Part shown: positions 16,874 to 25,836 of the stretch, in pieces
Numbering within the stretch: the stretch's first letter is position 1
Layout of the letters: each line of letters opens with the position of its first letter
NCBI RefSeq assembly: GCF_001650405.1
Contig: NZ_LWCU01000007.1
Coordinates: 26,979-90,978, forward strand
Source of the DNA: Microbacterium sp. H83
Lineage (GTDB): Bacteria; Actinomycetota; Actinomycetes; Actinomycetales; Microbacteriaceae
Direction: 5' to 3'
Length of the DNA: 64,000 bases
The notes under the pieces: generated by a model
Told to the model about the DNA's origin: nothing
Seen by the model: the letters and a program-made list of their open reading frames with translations, nothing else
The model's database searches: none
Position numbers and translations under genes: made by a program

Positions 16874-18376
16874 CTAGTGCATGGTGGGGATGACGAAGCT
16901 GGCGCCGTCGCGGATGCCGGCCGAGGGCCATCGGCTCGTCACGGTCTTCGTCTTCGTGTAGAAGCGGAAGGCGTCGGCGCCGTGCTGGTTCAGGTCGCCG
17001 AAGCCCGACCGCTTCCATCCGCCGAACGTGTAATACGCGATCGGCACGGGGATCGGGACGTTGACGCCGACCATGCCGACCTCGACGCGCGCGGCGAAGT
17101 CGCGGGCGGCGTCGCCGTCGCGCGTGAAGATCGCGACGCCGTTGCCGTACTCGTGCTCGGAGGCCATCCGCAGCGCCTCCTCGTAGTCGGCCGCACGCGC
17201 GATCACCAGGACCGGGCCGAAGATCTCCTCTCGGTAGATCGCCATGTCCGTCGTGACGTGATCGAACAGCGTCGGACCGAGGTAGAAGCCGCTCTCGTGT
17301 CCGTCGACCGTGAAGCCGCGACCGTCGGCGAGCAGCGTGGCTCCTTCGTCGACGCCCTGCTGGATGTACCCCTCGACACGCTCGACGGCCGCCCGGGTGA
17401 CGAGCGGACCGTAGTCGACGTCCTTCGCGAGCGACGGGCCTACCCGCAGCTGGGCCACGCGCTCGGTGAGCTTCGCGGCCAGAGCATCCGCCGTCTGCTG
17501 CCCGACCGGCACGGCGACCGAGATGGCCATGCAGCGCTCCCCCGCCGATCCGTACCCGGAGCCGATCAGCGCGTCGACCGCCTGGTCGAGATCGGCATCG
17601 GGCATCACGATCATGTGGTTCTTCGCGCCGCCGAAGCACTGCGCCCGCTTGCCGTGCGCGGCCGCGGTCGAGTAGATGTACTCGGCGATCGGCGTCGATC
17701 CCACGAAGCCGACCGCGCGGATGCGGTCGTCCGTCAGCAGCGCGTCGACGGCCTCCTTGTCGCCGTGCACGACGTTGAGGACTCCGGCGGGAAGCCCCGC
17801 CTCGAGGAACAGCTCGGCCAGCTGCACCGGCACCGACGGGTCGCGCTCGCTGGGCTTGAGGACCACGGCGTTGCCGGCCGCGAGTGCGGGGCCGGCCTTC
17901 CACAGCGGGATCATGGCCGGGAAGTTGAACGGGGTGATCGCCGCGACCACGCCGAGCGGCTGCCGCATCGAGTACACGTCGATGCCCGCCCCCGCGCCCG
18001 TCGAGTACTCGCCCTTGAGCAGGTGCGGCGCGCCCGCCGAGAACTCGATGACCTCGAGCCCGCGCTGGATGTCGCCCTTGGCGTCGTCGACCGTCTTGCC
18101 GTGCTCGCTGGCGAGCAGCTCGGCGAGCGACGTCATCTCCCGCTGCGCGAGGTCGAGGAACCGCAGGAGCACGCGGGCACGCTTCTGCGGATTCGTCGCC
18201 GCCCACTCGGCCTGCGCGTCGTGAGCGTTCGCGATCACTCGCGAGACCTCCTCGGCGGACGCGAGCGGCACGCGCGCCTGCACGGATCCGGTGCTCGGAT
18301 CGAACACGTCTGCGAAGCGTCCGCTGTCGGGGGTGAGCAGCGATCCGCCTACGACATGGGGGATGGTACGAGTCAT
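16874..18376 (-). CDS. mmsA: CoA-acylating methylmalonate-semialdehyde dehydrogenase
   Basis: 500 aa aldehyde dehydrogenase with MMSDH hallmarks: ITPFNFPAMIPLWKAGPAL, VGFVGSTPIAEYIYSTAAAH, CFGGAKNHMIVMPDADL (the Asn-containing motif that replaces the usual catalytic Glu), the nucleophile in SAGERCMAISVAV, and GVNVPIPVPIAYYTFGGWKRS. It converts methylmalonate or malonate semialdehyde to propionyl-CoA or acetyl-CoA with NAD and CoA. The ATG at 18376 is used because the homologous sequence begins there (TRTIPHVVGGSLL) and AAGGGA lies upstream; an in-frame upstream extension has no similarity. Its propionyl-CoA would feed the prpDBC operon at 53.9-57.4 kb. Confidence 0.97.
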   Translation of the reverse strand: MTRTIPHVVGGSLLTPDSGRFADVFDPSTGSVQARVPLASAEEVSRVIANAHDAQAEWAATNPQKRARVLLRFLDLAQREMTSLAELLASEHGKTVDDAKGDIQRGLEVIEFSAGAPHLLKGEYSTGAGAGIDVYSMRQPLGVVAAITPFNFPAMIPLWKAGPALAAGNAVVLKPSERDPSVPVQLAELFLEAGLPAGVLNVVHGDKEAVDALLTDDRIRAVGFVGSTPIAEYIYSTAAAHGKRAQCFGGAKNHMIVMPDADLDQAVDALIGSGYGSAGERCMAISVAVPVGQQTADALAAKLTERVAQLRVGPSLAKDVDYGPLVTRAAVERVEGYIQQGVDEGATLLADGRGFTVDGHESGFYLGPTLFDHVTTDMAIYREEIFGPVLVIARAADYEEALRMASEHEYGNGVAIFTRDGDAARDFAARVEVGMVGVNVPIPVPIAYYTFGGWKRSGFGDLNQHGADAFRFYTKTKTVTSRWPSAGIRDGASFVIPTMH

Positions 18377-18772
18377 TGTGCGATGTCCCTTCGCGCCGTC
18401 TTTGGCACTATGACGATGATACTTCGGCATCCCGCCATTTACTAGGGCATCCATACATCTGCTCATGGCGGGACGGCTGCGAAGGCAGCGGTCCCGGGGA
18501 GGCGATTCGGTTCGGGCCGATCGCCATCGCTCGTGTTCCCGCCTCGTTCACCGGCCGGACACCTTCACCGGGTACAACTGCAGGAGCGCGGACACAGAGA
18601 CTCAGACCGGATCGGGTAGTCGCGTCTTCCGTGCGACACGGTGAGCGTCTGCTCCCGTAGCGGTGACACACCGCGAAGACCCCCGCCGAATCGGGTCGGC
18701 GGGGGTCTTCTCTGTCGCCCGCCGGTGGAATCGCTCGCTCTGCACGTGCGCGATTCGAACGCCGGCAGCGTC
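18377..18772. other. Gene-free stretch upstream of mmsA
   Basis: 396 bp between the starts of mmsA and the end of the thiolase gene. It holds the mmsA ribosome binding site, candidate minus-strand -10 boxes TATCAT and CATAGT about 30-45 bp upstream of the start, and the thiolase terminator at 18675-18710. I found no credible coding frame, tRNA cloverleaf or repeat in the remaining 200 bp. Confidence 0.6.
18675..18710 (-). terminator. Terminator hairpin of the thiolase gene
   Basis: Perfect 15-bp stem GAAGACCCCCGCCGA / TCGGCGGGGGTCTTC around ATCGGG, 63 bp past the thiolase stop. Confidence 0.8.
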
Positions 18773-19957
18773 CTAGAGCCGCTCGAGGATCGTGGCGTTG
18801 GCCATGCCGCCGCCCTCGCACATCGTCTGCAGTCCGTACCGGCCGCCGACGGCATCGAGCTGATCGACCAGGGTGCCGAGCAGCCGCGTGCCGGACGAGC
18901 CCAGCGCGTGTCCGAGGGCGATCGCGCCGCCGCGGGGATTGAGCCGCTCGGCATCCGCCCCGACCTCGGCCGCCCATGCCAGCGGCACCGACGCGAAGGC
19001 CTCGTTGACCTCGTACGCGTCGAGGTCGTCGATCGAGAGTCCGGTGCGATCGAGGATCCGACGCGTCGCCGGGATCGGTCCCGTGAGCATCATCAGCGGA
19101 TCGTCGCCGATGACCGTAAACGCGTGGAACCGCGCGCGCGGCGTCAGCCCGAGCGCCTCCGCCCGGTCCGCGCTCATCAGCAGTGCGGCGGATGCCCCGT
19201 CGGTGAGCGGCGAGGAGTTCCCCGGAGTGATCCGCCAGTCGAGCTCGGGAAAGCGGGCGGCGAGCGCATCCGTGCGGAACGCGGGCTGCAGACCCGCGAG
19301 ACCGGATGCCGTCGTGCCGTCGCGCACGGTCTCGTCGCGCACGGCATCCGGCGCCTCCGCGACTCCGATCGCCGTGCGGTCGAAGAACCCCTCGTCCCAG
19401 GCGGCCGCCGCGCGGCGGTGCGACTCCGCGGCGTACGCGTCGAGGGCGTCGCGATCCAGGCCCCACCGGTGCGCGATGAGCTCGGCCGAGACGCCCTGGT
19501 TGACCAGGCCGTCGGGGTAGCGCTCGCGCAGGCGCGGTGACATCGGACTGCCGCCGGCGGCCGACGACCCCAGCGGCACTCGGCTCATCGACTCGACCCC
19601 GCCGACGATCACCGCGTCGTAGGCGCCGGCGATGATCCCCTGGGCGGCGAAGTGCACGGCCTGCTGGCTCGACCCGCACTGCCGGTCGATCGTCGCGGCC
19701 GGCACGCTCTCGTCGAAGCCCGCGGCGAGCACGGCCTGTCGCGCGATGTTCGACGACTGGTCGCCGACCTGGCTCACGCAGCCGAGCAGCACGTCGTCGA
19801 TCTGCGCGGACTCGAGGCCGCTGCGGTCGAGGATCGCCGCGAGCACGCCCGCCGCGAGGTCGACGGGGTGGACGCCCGACAGGATCCCGCCCGGCTTGCC
19901 ACGGCCCACGGGCGTGCGGACGACATCGATCAGGACGGCTTCGCTGCGCGTGCTCAT
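18773..19957 (-). CDS. fadA: Thiolase, acetyl-CoA C-acyltransferase
   Basis: 394 aa, standard thiolase length. The acyl-accepting Cys sits in ATIDRQCGSSQQAVH (about residue 88); the C-terminal active-site motifs are YEVNEAFASVPLAW, LNPRGGAIALGHALGSSGTR (catalytic His) and LQTMCEGGGMANATI (second Cys). It cleaves 3-oxoacyl-CoA or condenses acetyl-CoA. The ATG at 19957 has GAGAAT ending six bases upstream, so a leaderless start is possible. The gene is monocistronic and ends in a strong hairpin. Biosynthetic versus degradative use cannot be decided; its fatty/branched-acid catabolic surroundings favour degradation. Confidence 0.94.
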   Translation of the reverse strand: MSTRSEAVLIDVVRTPVGRGKPGGILSGVHPVDLAAGVLAAILDRSGLESAQIDDVLLGCVSQVGDQSSNIARQAVLAAGFDESVPAATIDRQCGSSQQAVHFAAQGIIAGAYDAVIVGGVESMSRVPLGSSAAGGSPMSPRLRERYPDGLVNQGVSAELIAHRWGLDRDALDAYAAESHRRAAAAWDEGFFDRTAIGVAEAPDAVRDETVRDGTTASGLAGLQPAFRTDALAARFPELDWRITPGNSSPLTDGASAALLMSADRAEALGLTPRARFHAFTVIGDDPLMMLTGPIPATRRILDRTGLSIDDLDAYEVNEAFASVPLAWAAEVGADAERLNPRGGAIALGHALGSSGTRLLGTLVDQLDAVGGRYGLQTMCEGGGMANATILERL

Positions 19958-20160
19958 GGGTCCATTCTCACTCCGCCACCCGCCCTCGGCCTTCTGCTCT
20001 TCCCGCGGACGGATCTCCGGCATCCGACCGAGCGACGTCCATCCGTCCGCGGGATCCTCCGCTGCGGCATCCGAAATACAATGGTCGATGCGCCGCGACC
20101 CTGGCGCATCCCCGCCCCACATGCCCGCGATCCGGGCTGCGCTCTCTCCGAGGACCCACC

Positions 20161-20748
20161 ATGTCCAGCGAACCCATCACCGTCTCCATCCGCCGCGAGG
20201 TCGATCCCGAGCACGTCGCCCAGGCCACCGCCTGGGTGCAGACCGGGGTGAATCTGGCCAACCGGTATCCGGGCTTCCTCGGCTCCGGCTGGGTGCGCGA
20301 CGGCGAGGACTCGCACGTGTGGCACATGCTCTACCGGTTCTCCGACGAGAAGTCGCTGATCGCGTGGGAGCAGTCCGACGAGCGCGGGTGGTGGAAGTCG
20401 ACGGGCGAGCAGTTCGTGCGCAGCGAGCACGTGCATCGCCGAACGGGCATCGAGGGCTGGTTCGACAAGCCGACCACCGACACGATCACGCTCCCGCGCG
20501 CCGACGGCACGACGACCACGGTGGCGATGGTGAGCACTCCCCCGCGCTGGAAGCAGGCCGTCTCGATCTGGCTCGGCTTCTTCCCGGTGAACCTCGCGTT
20601 CACATATGCGATGAGCCCGGTTCCGGGCTGGAACGAGCTGCCGATCTGGCTGCGAGTGCTCATCACGACCGCCGTGCTCACGCCGATCATGGCCTACTGG
20701 GTGCTGCCGTTCGTCACCCGGTCGCTGCGACGGTGGCTCACGCGCTAG
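20161..20748 (+). CDS. Antibiotic-biosynthesis-monooxygenase (ABM)-domain membrane protein
   Basis: 195 aa. Residues about 5-100 (VSIRREVDPEHVAQATAWVQ, ANRYPGFLGSGWVRD, WHMLYRFSDEKSLIAWEQSD) form an ABM/YgiN-like dimeric alpha-beta barrel domain. Residues about 125-195 contain two membrane helices (VSIWLGFFPVNLAFTYAM and VLITTAVLTPIMAYWVLPFV). GAGGAC precedes the ATG, and a TACAAT -10 box lies at 20077-20082. Proteins of this build are annotated as membrane-anchored ABM proteins; neither substrate nor partner is known. Confidence 0.82.
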   Translation: MSSEPITVSIRREVDPEHVAQATAWVQTGVNLANRYPGFLGSGWVRDGEDSHVWHMLYRFSDEKSLIAWEQSDERGWWKSTGEQFVRSEHVHRRTGIEGWFDKPTTDTITLPRADGTTTTVAMVSTPPRWKQAVSIWLGFFPVNLAFTYAMSPVPGWNELPIWLRVLITTAVLTPIMAYWVLPFVTRSLRRWLTR

Positions 20749-20770
20749 CGCTCGCGCGCATCCTCGCGTC

Positions 20771-20792
20771 GGTGCGGGGTAAGAACCGCACC
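20771..20792. terminator. Weak hairpin between convergent genes
   Basis: A 7-bp stem GGTGCGG/CCGCACC with an 8-nt loop, between the ABM gene and the mutarotase gene. Confidence 0.4.
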
Positions 20793-20826
20793 CCCGCGCC
20801 GCCCCGCCTCAGATCGCGGCGATACG

Positions 20827-21738
20827 TCAGGATGCCGCGTGCGTCCCGCCCGGCTCGAGCACCACAAGGTCCGTCCCGGTCGAGAACGCATCCGGCGGGC
20901 AGGTCATGGGCTCGACGGCGAGTCCGAGACGGTGCGTCTCCGGCACCTCGGGGGTGTCGGCCGTGTGCACCTGCACCCACGGGCAGCGCTCGTCGAAGCG
21001 AATCGCGACGCCCGTCCCGGCACCCGACGTCAGCCGCAGCTCGGCGATCCCACCCGCGCGCGCCAGCCTCGTGAAGGCGTGGTCGATGAAGACGTCGCCG
21101 ATGCGGCGCGCCGCGCGGAAGTCCCACTCCGGATGCTCGTCGATGCCCTCCACGGCGACCGGGCTCAGCCGGTCGGGGGTGACGGTGAGGACCTCGGATG
21201 CCGGCAGCGTCAGCGTCCAGTCATCCACCGGCCCCGGCCCGGCCACGAGGTACGGATGCGGTCCAGTGCCCCACGGCGCGGTATCCGCCCCGAGGTTGTG
21301 CGCGGTGACCGTCTGCTGCAGCCCGTCGCCGTCGAGGCGGTACTCGACCTCGACCTCGACCCGGAACGGGTAGCCCGTCTGCGGCTCGATCACCGCCGCG
21401 AGCACGATCCGGTCGTCGAGCACGAGGCGGTCCTCGAACTCCGCCCAGGCGAGCAGGCCGTGCAGGGCCTGTCCGCGCTCGGGCTCGGTCAGCGCGAGCC
21501 GGTGCTCGACGCCGCCGAACGTGTACCGACCGTCGACGATGCGGTTGGGCCACGGGGCGAGAGTCGCGCCGCGGTACGCCGGACGCACCTCGTCGGCGTC
21601 GAACGGCACGACCAGGTCGCGTCCCTCGAACGTGAGCGAGCGCAGCGAGGCGCCGACGCTCGCGATCACGGCGTCGTAGCCGCCGGCGGTGATGCGCAGC
21701 TGACGACCCGACAGCGGACGAGCCGCGGATGCCGTCAT
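20827..21738 (-). CDS. Aldose 1-epimerase (mutarotase) family protein
   Basis: 303 aa. Mutarotase-type beta-sandwich: LAPWPNRIVDGRYTFGG, EPERGQALHGLLAW with the conserved His, the catalytic-type HPYLVAG and the Glu-bearing GLAVEPMTCPPDAFSTG near the C-terminus. It interconverts alpha and beta anomers of free sugars. The ATG overlaps the araA stop (ATGA), so it is the fourth gene of araD-araB-araA-mutarotase. L-arabinose is the likely substrate, supplying the anomer the isomerase accepts. Confidence 0.92.
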   Translation of the reverse strand: MTASAARPLSGRQLRITAGGYDAVIASVGASLRSLTFEGRDLVVPFDADEVRPAYRGATLAPWPNRIVDGRYTFGGVEHRLALTEPERGQALHGLLAWAEFEDRLVLDDRIVLAAVIEPQTGYPFRVEVEVEYRLDGDGLQQTVTAHNLGADTAPWGTGPHPYLVAGPGPVDDWTLTLPASEVLTVTPDRLSPVAVEGIDEHPEWDFRAARRIGDVFIDHAFTRLARAGGIAELRLTSGAGTGVAIRFDERCPWVQVHTADTPEVPETHRLGLAVEPMTCPPDAFSTGTDLVVLEPGGTHAAS

Positions 21739-23255
21739 CACAGCCCCTGCGCGAGTCGGTAGTAGGCCTGGTTCCAGCGGACCTGCCTCTGGAACTCGGG
21801 CAGCGTGGTGTCCTCGTCGATCACGAGCAGCTCGACCTCGGCCATCTCGGCGAAGTCGCGGAACGCCTCGAGCCCGACCGCGGTCGACATGACCGTGTGG
21901 TGCGCGGCACCGGCGGTCAGCCAGGCGGCGGCGCTGGTGGTGAAGTCCGGGGCGGGCTTCCACACGGCGCGGCCGACCGGGAGCTTCGGCAGCGCGGCGC
22001 GCGGCTCGACGTTCTCGACCACGTTCGCGGTCAGGCGGAACCGGTCGCGCATGTCGCTCAGCGCCACGACGATCGCGGGACCGGGGTCGGCCGTGAAGAC
22101 GAGGCGCACAGGGTCGTCCTTGCCGCCGATCCCGAGCGGGTGGATCTCGAGCGTGGGCTTCGCGGTCGTGAGCGACGGCGACACCTCGAGCATGTGCGCC
22201 CCGAGGATCAGCTCGTCGCCGGGAGTCATGTCGTAGGTGTAGTCCTCCATGAGGCTGGCGCCGCCGGGGAGGCCCGCGCCCATCACGTTCGCGACGCGCA
22301 CGAGGATCGCGGTCTTCCAGTCGCCCTCGGCACCGAAGCCGTAGCCCTCGGCCATGAGCCGCTGCACGGCCAGTCCCGGCAGCTGCGTCAGCGCGCCGAG
22401 GTCCTCGAACGAGGTCGTGAAGGCTCCGAAGCCGCCCTCTTCGAGGAACGAGCGCAGTCCGATCTCGATCGCCGCGCCGTCGCGCAGCGACGGGTGACGC
22501 TCGCCTCCCGCGCGCAGCTCGGGCGCGACGTCGTAGAGCTCCTCGTACTCGGCCACGAGGGCGTCGATCTCCGACGCGGATGCCGCGGCGACGGCATCCG
22601 CCAGATCGTTCACGCCCCACGTGTTGACCTGCACGCCGAAGCGCAGCTCGGCCTCGGTCTTGTCGCCCTCGGTGACGGCGACGAAGCGCATGTTGTCGCC
22701 GAACCGCGCGAGCTTCAGCGAGCGCGCGGCGGCGAGGCCGGCGGCGGCGCGCTGCCAGGTCGCGATCTGCTGACGGACCCGCGGATCGCTCGCGTGGCCG
22801 ACCACGGTCTTGCGCGGCACGCCGAGCCGCGTCTGGATGTACCCGAACTCGCGGTCGCCGTGCGCCGCCTGGTTGAGGTTCATGAAGTCGAAGTCGATGT
22901 CGGCCCACGGCAGCTCGACGTTGGCCTGCGTGTGCAGGTGCGCGAGCGGCTTCTGCAGCGCGTCGAGACCCGCGATCCACATCTTGGCGGGGCTGAACGT
23001 GTGCATCCACGCGATGAGGCCGATGACCCTCTCGTCGGCGTTCGCCTCGAGCGCCGTGCGCTTGATCGCGGCAGAGTCGGTGAGCACCGGCTTCCAGACG
23101 ATCTTCACGGGGACCTCGCCGGCCTCGTCGAGGATGCGGGCGATCTCCTGCGACTGCTCGGCGACCTGCGCGAGGGTTTCGGGCCCGTACAGGTGCTGGC
23201 TGCCGGTGAGGAACCAGACCTCGTAGGCGTCGAGGGAGGTGGAGAGCTTCGGCAT
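21738..23255 (-). CDS. araA: L-arabinose isomerase
   Basis: 505 aa, the usual size. [18 protein letters not shown] at the N-terminus, [34 protein letters not shown] and [19 protein letters not shown] identify AraA. Metal-binding Glu and His residues expected of the family lie in [17 protein letters not shown] and [12 protein letters not shown]. It converts L-arabinose to L-ribulose. The ATG at 23255 is followed by [11 protein letters not shown] and lies 26 bp after araB. Transcription from the operator-controlled araD promoter is implied. Confidence 0.97.
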   Translation of the reverse strand: MPKLSTSLDAYEVWFLTGSQHLYGPETLAQVAEQSQEIARILDEAGEVPVKIVWKPVLTDSAAIKRTALEANADERVIGLIAWMHTFSPAKMWIAGLDALQKPLAHLHTQANVELPWADIDFDFMNLNQAAHGDREFGYIQTRLGVPRKTVVGHASDPRVRQQIATWQRAAAGLAAARSLKLARFGDNMRFVAVTEGDKTEAELRFGVQVNTWGVNDLADAVAAASASEIDALVAEYEELYDVAPELRAGGERHPSLRDGAAIEIGLRSFLEEGGFGAFTTSFEDLGALTQLPGLAVQRLMAEGYGFGAEGDWKTAILVRVANVMGAGLPGGASLMEDYTYDMTPGDELILGAHMLEVSPSLTTAKPTLEIHPLGIGGKDDPVRLVFTADPGPAIVVALSDMRDRFRLTANVVENVEPRAALPKLPVGRAVWKPAPDFTTSAAAWLTAGAAHHTVMSTAVGLEAFRDFAEMAEVELLVIDEDTTLPEFQRQVRWNQAYYRLAQGL

Positions 23256-23280
23256 GGGAGTCCTTCGGTGCGGGTCGTGC

Positions 23281-24873
23281 TTACAGTGCGGTGGTCGCAG
23301 CGGACTCGATGGCGAGGCCGGCGCGATAGCGGTCGAGGTAGGCGGCGAAGCCGACGACGTCGGCGGGATCGGGATCGACGACGGAGAGGGATGCCGTCGC
23401 GAACACCTCACGCTCCAGGTACTCCCCGAGCGACGCCACGTCGGCGTGGGCGAGATACGAGGCGAGCACCGCGATGCCCCACGCTCCCCCCTCCGCGGCG
23501 AGCTCGCCGACCGCGACCGGAGCCTCGAGCGCACCCGCGAGGAAGCGCTGCGCGACCCCGGCGGTGCGGAACATGCCGCCGTGCGCGAACATGCGGTCGA
23601 GTTCGACGCCCTCTGCGGCGAGCACCTGCATCCCGAGCGCCAGCGTGCCGAAGACCCCGTAGAGCTGCGCGCGCATGAAGTTCGCGAGCGTGAAGGCGCT
23701 GTCGGGGGTGCGGACGACGAGCGGTCGCCCCTCCGTGAGCCCGGCGATCGGCTCTCCGGCGAGGTGGTTGTAGGCGAGCAGGCCCCCGGCATCCGCTTCG
23801 CCCTCGAGTGCTTCGCGGAACAGCGCGTCGAACACGGCGTCGCCGTCGAGCGGCTGTCCGGCCGCCGCGGAAAAGCGAGTGAAGAGACCGGCCCAGGCGG
23901 CGAGCTCGCTCGCTCCGTTGTTGCAGTGCACCATCGCGACCGCGTCGCCTGCAGGGGTCGTGACGAGGTCGAGCTCATGGTGCTGCTCGGCGAGCGGGCG
24001 CTCGAGCACGACCATCGCGAAGATGCTCGTGCCCGCGCTCACGTTGCCGGTGCGCGGGGCGACCGAGTTGGTCGCGACCATGCCGGTGCCGGCATCGCCC
24101 TCGGGCGGGCACAACGGGATGCCGGAGCGCAGGGCGCCCGTGGGGTCAAGCAGACGAGCGCCCTCATCGCTCAGCGCGCCGGCGGGGGCTCCGGCGGAGA
24201 GGACAGTCGGGAGGAGGTCCCTCGCGGGAGCGGGAAGGCGGTCTGCGGCGAGGGCATCGTACGCCTGCAGCATCCGCTCGTCGCAGTCTCCCGTCGTCGA
24301 GTCGATCGGGAACATGCCCGAGGCGTCGCCGACGCCCAGCACGCGTTCACCGGTCAGCCTCTCGTGCACGTATCCGGCGAGCGTCGTGACCGAGGCGATG
24401 CGAGGCACGTGCTCCTCGCCGTCGATCACCGCCTGATGCAGGTGCGCGATCGACCATCGCAGCGGGATGTTCACGCCGAGCAGCTCGGAGAGCTCTGCGG
24501 CCGCGGCGCCCGTGTTCGTGTTGCGCCACGTGCGGAACGGCACGAGCAGCTCGCCCTGTGCATCGAAGGCGAGGTATCCGTGCATCATCGCCGAGATGCC
24601 GATCGCGCCGAAGGTCTCGGGGCGGATGCCGTGGCGGCGCTCGGCGTCGGCGACGAGGTCGGCGTAGGCGGCCTGGAGCCCGGCCCACACGTCGTCGATC
24701 GGGTAGGTCCAGAGGCCGTCGACGAAGGAGTTCTCCCACGAGAACGATCCGGTCGCGAGCACCTGGGTCGCGTCAGAGCCGATCAGGCAGGCCTTGATGC
24801 GGGTCGAGCCGAGCTCGATGCCGAGGCTCGTGCGGCCGTCGGCGATGTCCTGTGTCGGGGTGGTCGCGGTCAT
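23281..24873 (-). CDS. araB: FGGY-family ribulokinase
   Basis: 530 aa. The FGGY kinase fold is shown by [17 protein letters not shown] (first phosphate loop, residues 16-32), [31 protein letters not shown] and [20 protein letters not shown]. Family kinetics vary widely, so the assignment as L-ribulokinase rests on its place between araD and araA. The ATG at 24873 overlaps the araD stop by 4 nt. It phosphorylates L-ribulose for AraD. Confidence 0.88.
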   Translation of the reverse strand: MTATTPTQDIADGRTSLGIELGSTRIKACLIGSDATQVLATGSFSWENSFVDGLWTYPIDDVWAGLQAAYADLVADAERRHGIRPETFGAIGISAMMHGYLAFDAQGELLVPFRTWRNTNTGAAAAELSELLGVNIPLRWSIAHLHQAVIDGEEHVPRIASVTTLAGYVHERLTGERVLGVGDASGMFPIDSTTGDCDERMLQAYDALAADRLPAPARDLLPTVLSAGAPAGALSDEGARLLDPTGALRSGIPLCPPEGDAGTGMVATNSVAPRTGNVSAGTSIFAMVVLERPLAEQHHELDLVTTPAGDAVAMVHCNNGASELAAWAGLFTRFSAAAGQPLDGDAVFDALFREALEGEADAGGLLAYNHLAGEPIAGLTEGRPLVVRTPDSAFTLANFMRAQLYGVFGTLALGMQVLAAEGVELDRMFAHGGMFRTAGVAQRFLAGALEAPVAVGELAAEGGAWGIAVLASYLAHADVASLGEYLEREVFATASLSVVDPDPADVVGFAAYLDRYRAGLAIESAATTAL

Positions 24874-25607
24874 CGGCGGGTGTCCGAGTTCTGTCCGTAG
24901 ACGTTCTGGTAGCGGTCGTAGAGGCTGTCGATCGCGGCCTGCGGGATGGGGACGAGCGGTCCCGCCTCGCGGGCGAGGTGCACCGTGCGCGCGACGTCCT
25001 CGACCATGACGGCGGCCTTCACGGCATCCTTGGCGTCCGCCCCGATCGTGAACGGTCCGTGGTTCTGCATGAGGACTGCGCGGCTGCGGTGCCCGGTCAG
25101 CGTCTCGACGATGCCGCGGCCGATCGAGTCGTCGCCGATGATCGCGAACGGCCCCACCGGGATCGGGCCGCCGAACTCGTCGGCCATGGCGGTGATGACG
25201 CAGGGGATCTCCTCGCCGCGCGCGGCCCAGGCGACCGCGTACGTCGAATGCGTGTGCACGACGCCGCCGACCTCGGGCATGTGGCGGTAGACGTAGGCGT
25301 GAGCCGCGGTGTCGCTCGAGGGAGAGCGGTCGCTGCCGGGCGTGCCCGGGATCACGGCGCCGTCGAGGTCGCACAGGATCATGTTCTCGGGAGCGAGATC
25401 GTCGTAGCTGACGCCCGAGGGCTTGATCACGAAGAGATCGGCGCCCGGGACGCGACCCGAGACGTTGCCGCCGGTCCAGACGACGAGGCCGTAGCGCACG
25501 AGCTCGGCGTGCAGTCGGGCGACGTCCGCGCGGACGGCCCGGATCGCGGCATGGATCTCGGGTGAGAAGACGTTCTCGTCAGAGACGGCGGGGGCTTCGT
25601 TGCTCAC
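24870..25607 (-). CDS. araD: L-ribulose-5-phosphate 4-epimerase
   Basis: 245 aa class II aldolase/epimerase. VWTGGNVSGRVPG and VIKPSGVSYDDL bind the phosphate, SSDTAAHAYVYRHMPEVGGV and VHTHSTYAVAWA supply zinc ligands, and QNHGPFTIG a further His. It yields D-xylulose 5-phosphate for the pentose phosphate pathway. Two GTG codons could start it: 25634 lies inside the operator palindrome and has no ribosome binding site, while 25607 has TGAGG six bases upstream and is chosen. First gene of the araD-araB-araA-mutarotase operon. Confidence 0.94.
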   Translation of the reverse strand: MSNEAPAVSDENVFSPEIHAAIRAVRADVARLHAELVRYGLVVWTGGNVSGRVPGADLFVIKPSGVSYDDLAPENMILCDLDGAVIPGTPGSDRSPSSDTAAHAYVYRHMPEVGGVVHTHSTYAVAWAARGEEIPCVITAMADEFGGPIPVGPFAIIGDDSIGRGIVETLTGHRSRAVLMQNHGPFTIGADAKDAVKAAVMVEDVARTVHLAREAGPLVPIPQAAIDSLYDRYQNVYGQNSDTRR

Positions 25608-25633
25608 GGGTACCTCAGGGTGCTCGGGGGTCA

Positions 25634-25680
25634 CTGTGACCGGTCACAGCAGTGTGTCACGGGGTGCGGCGGAGCGTCAA
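25634..25680 (-). promoter_or_regulatory. araD promoter with palindromic LacI-type operator
   Basis: Minus strand: TTGACG (-35, complement of 25675-25680), 18 bp, CACACT (-10, complement of 25651-25656), then at once the perfect 16-bp palindrome CTGTGACCGGTCACAG (25634-25649). The central CG and position just after the -10 box are typical of LacI-family repression. The regulator encoded at 25837-26850 is the obvious partner. Confidence 0.75.
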
Positions 25681-25704
25681 GACGACGGGGACCAGACGGC
25701 CGCT

Positions 25705-25802
25705 GTTCACAACTCAGCACGGCCGTGTCGCCGTGACCCCCGAAACCGCAGAATCACGCGAGCCCGCCTCGCGGCCAGCCCGACTCCTGCTGAATTGTGA
25801 TC
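25705..25802. repeat. Intergenic inverted-repeat element, copy 3
   Basis: Arms at 25705-25720 (GTTCACAACTCAGCAC) and 25787-25802 (CTGCTGAATTGTGATC) match at 13 of 16 positions after reverse complementation. They flank about 66 bp without a gene, between araD and araR. Confidence 0.55.
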
Positions 25803-25836
25803 GCGCCGGAGTGGTGAACAGCGCAGCGGCGGAGGG

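Noticed and set aside
18377..18674. Possible tRNA or small RNA in the 396-bp gap
   Set aside because: No cloverleaf, no CCA-adjacent acceptor stem and no promoter-terminator pair apart from the thiolase hairpin.
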